Shown piece after piece: positions 62,426 to 64,000 of a stretch of 64,000 bases of DNA. The notes beneath the pieces are model-generated. The model did no database searches and had not been told where the DNA came from. It saw only the letters and a program-made list of their open reading frames with translations. The stretch lies in contig NZ_CP032419.1 of assembly GCF_003595175.1 (NCBI RefSeq), forward strand, positions 868,001 through 932,000. Direction: 5' to 3'. Numbering within the stretch: the first letter of the stretch is position 1; each line of letters begins with the position of its first letter. Position numbers and translations under genes: made by a program. This DNA is from Pseudomonas cavernae (GTDB lineage: Bacteria > Pseudomonadota > Gammaproteobacteria > Pseudomonadales > Pseudomonadaceae).

Positions 62426-64000
62426 GTGAACCCGGTAATCAAGAAATTCCAGTTCGGTCAATCGACCGTCACCCTCGAGACGGGCCGTATCGCCCGTCAA
62501 GCCTCCGGCGCCGTGCTGGTCACCGTCGACAACGACGTTACCGTATTGGTCGCTGTGACCGGCGCCAAAACTGCCGACCCGAGCAAAGGCTTTTTCCCGC
62601 TCTCCGTGCATTACCAGGAAAAAACCTACGCCGCCGGCAAGATCCCCGGCGGTTTCTTCAAGCGTGAAGCGCGTCCTTCCGAGAAAGAGACCCTGACCTC
62701 GCGTCTGATCGACCGTCCGATCCGTCCGCTGTTCCCGGAAGGCTTCCAGAACGAAGTGCAGGTCATCTGCACCGTGGTTTCCACCAGCAAGAAAACCGAT
62801 CCGGACATCGCCGCGATGATCGGTACCTCGGCCGCCCTGGCCATCTCCGGGATCCCGTTCGAGGGCCCGATCGGTGCCGCGCGCGTGGCCTTCCACCCGG
62901 AAACCGGCTACCTGTTGAACCCGACCTACGAGCAACTCAAGGCTTCCAGCCTGGACATGGTCGTGGCCGGCACTAAAGACGCGGTCCTGATGGTCGAATC
63001 GGAAGCCAAAGAGCTGACCGAAGACCAGATGCTCGGCGCCGTGCTCTTCGCCCATGACGAATTCCAGGCCGTGATCAAGGCCGTCAGCGAACTGGCTGCC
63101 GAAGCGGGTAAACCGACTTGGGACTGGCAGGCCAAACCGGCCAACACCCCACTGCTCGACGCCATCCGTGGCGAGTTCGGCGAAGCGATCTCCCAGGCCT
63201 ACACCATCACCGTCAAGCACGAGCGTTATGGCCGTCTGGGCGAGTTGCGTGACCAGGTCGTCGCCAAGTTCTCCGGTGAAGAAGGCCAACCGTCTGCCGG
63301 TGAAGTCAAAGACGCCTTCGGCGAAATCGAATACCGCACCGTGCGCGAGAACATCGTTAATGGCAAACCGCGTATCGATGGCCGCGACACCCGTACCGTA
63401 CGCGGCCTGAACATCGAAGTCGGCGTGCTCGACAAGACTCACGGTTCAGCGCTGTTCACCCGCGGTGAAACCCAGGCGCTGGTGGTGGCCACCCTCGGCA
63501 CCGCGCGTGACGCCCAGCTGCTCGATACCCTCGAAGGCGAGCGCAAAGACCCCTTCATGCTGCACTACAACTTCCCGCCCTATTCGGTCGGTGAGTGTGG
63601 CCGCATGGGTGCTACCGGTCGTCGCGAAATCGGTCACGGCCGTCTGGCCCGCCGTAGCGTATCGGCCATGCTGCCGAGCGCCGACGAGTTCCCGTACACC
63701 ATCCGCGTGGTCTCGGAGATCACCGAATCCAACGGTTCCAGCTCCATGGCTTCGGTCTGCGGCGCTTCCCTGGCACTGATGGACGCCGGTGTGCCGATGA
63801 AGGCACCGGTGGCCGGTATCGCCATGGGCCTGGTCAAGGAAGGCGAGAAGTTCGCCATCCTCACCGACATCCTCGGTGACGAAGACCACCTCGGCGACAT
63901 GGACTTCAAAGTAGCCGGTACCGCCAAGGGCGTGACCGCGCTGCAGATGGACATCAAGATCAACGGCATCACCGAAGAGATCATGGAGATCGCTCTCCAG
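62426..64000 (+). CDS. pnp: Polynucleotide phosphorylase (5' part, cut by window end)
   Basis: The GTG-initiated frame (62426, after GAAGGA) encodes 525 residues and stays open at the window edge. It has RNase PH domain 1 ([19 protein letters not shown]), the all-helical linker and most of RNase PH domain 2 (GQTLFTRGET-like [34 protein letters not shown]). The KH and S1 domains should lie beyond the window. It degrades RNA from the 3' end with phosphate and is autoregulated at its 5' leader. Confidence 0.97.
   Translation, partial: MNPVIKKFQFGQSTVTLETGRIARQASGAVLVTVDNDVTVLVAVTGAKTADPSKGFFPLSVHYQEKTYAAGKIPGGFFKREARPSEKETLTSRLIDRPIRPLFPEGFQNEVQVICTVVSTSKKTDPDIAAMIGTSAALAISGIPFEGPIGAARVAFHPETGYLLNPTYEQLKASSLDMVVAGTKDAVLMVESEAKELTEDQMLGAVLFAHDEFQAVIKAVSELAAEAGKPTWDWQAKPANTPLLDAIRGEFGEAISQAYTITVKHERYGRLGELRDQVVAKFSGEEGQPSAGEVKDAFGEIEYRTVRENIVNGKPRIDGRDTRTVRGLNIEVGVLDKTHGSALFTRGETQALVVATLGTARDAQLLDTLEGERKDPFMLHYNFPPYSVGECGRMGATGRREIGHGRLARRSVSAMLPSADEFPYTIRVVSEITESNGSSSMASVCGASLALMDAGVPMKAPVAGIAMGLVKEGEKFAILTDILGDEDHLGDMDFKVAGTAKGVTALQMDIKINGITEEIMEIALQ

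Overview
The window is chromosomal DNA of a Pseudomonas-type gammaproteobacterium. The evidence is a split tmRNA-free (one-piece) ssrA encoding the tag ANDDNYALAA, a 134-residue Fur of Pseudomonas type, and gene order typical of that genus (lldP-lldD-dld, smpB/ratA/rnfH, bamE/fur, recN, grpE-dnaK-dnaJ-dapB-carA-carB-greA, yhbY/rlmE-ftsH-folP-glmM-tpiA-secG-tRNA-Leu-tRNA-fMet-rimP-nusA-infB-rbfA-truB-rpsO-pnp). Species cannot be fixed from the sequence alone.

Region 1 (about 1-17.9 kb) is an accessory catabolic cluster. On the minus strand are an MFS transporter, an M24 peptidase-fold enzyme and a lactonase-like metallo-hydrolase. Divergently on the plus strand are a ChrR/acetophenone-dioxygenase-like cupin, a DUF1302 outer-membrane protein with its DUF1329 partner, a carboxymuconolactone-decarboxylase-fold protein, an aldo/keto reductase, a VOC protein, a zinc-free MDR reductase, an SDR, an AraC-type regulator, a second SDR and a FAD oxidoreductase with an N-terminal beta-rich domain. 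The set looks like uptake plus oxidation/reduction and ring- or diketone-cleavage of a hydrophobic, perhaps aromatic, substrate; the substrate is not identifiable here. The cluster is eroding: two SDR remnants and a 3'-truncated cysteine hydrolase lie between the intact genes, and the last one marks a recombination breakpoint near 17877.

Region 2 (about 17.9-23.3 kb) holds a ProQ/FinO RNA-binding protein, an Arg-rich secreted protein, and then the integrase end of a mobile element: a TrfA-like replication initiator with five ~22-bp iterons lying across and beyond its 3' end, an AlpA-like regulator, an unknown protein and a tyrosine integrase directly beside the 3' end of ssrA. This looks like a plasmid-derived integrative element that uses the tmRNA gene as attachment site. 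No second att copy was found in the window.

Region 3 (23.3-64 kb) is core genome: ssrA, an orphan hybrid histidine kinase, two small paralogous periplasmic proteins, the lactate utilisation operon with LldR and two palindromic operators, the heat-shock operon with a good sigma-32 promoter, LexA-controlled recN, pyrimidine/arginine carAB with a possible attenuator inside a leader ORF, and the large translation/transcription cluster ending in a pnp gene cut by the window edge. Three oddities stand out in the core: rlmE is split by a one-base deletion in a C run next to its catalytic Asp, the initiator tRNA has a mismatch in its acceptor stem, and carA starts with TTG inside an overlapping leader ORF.
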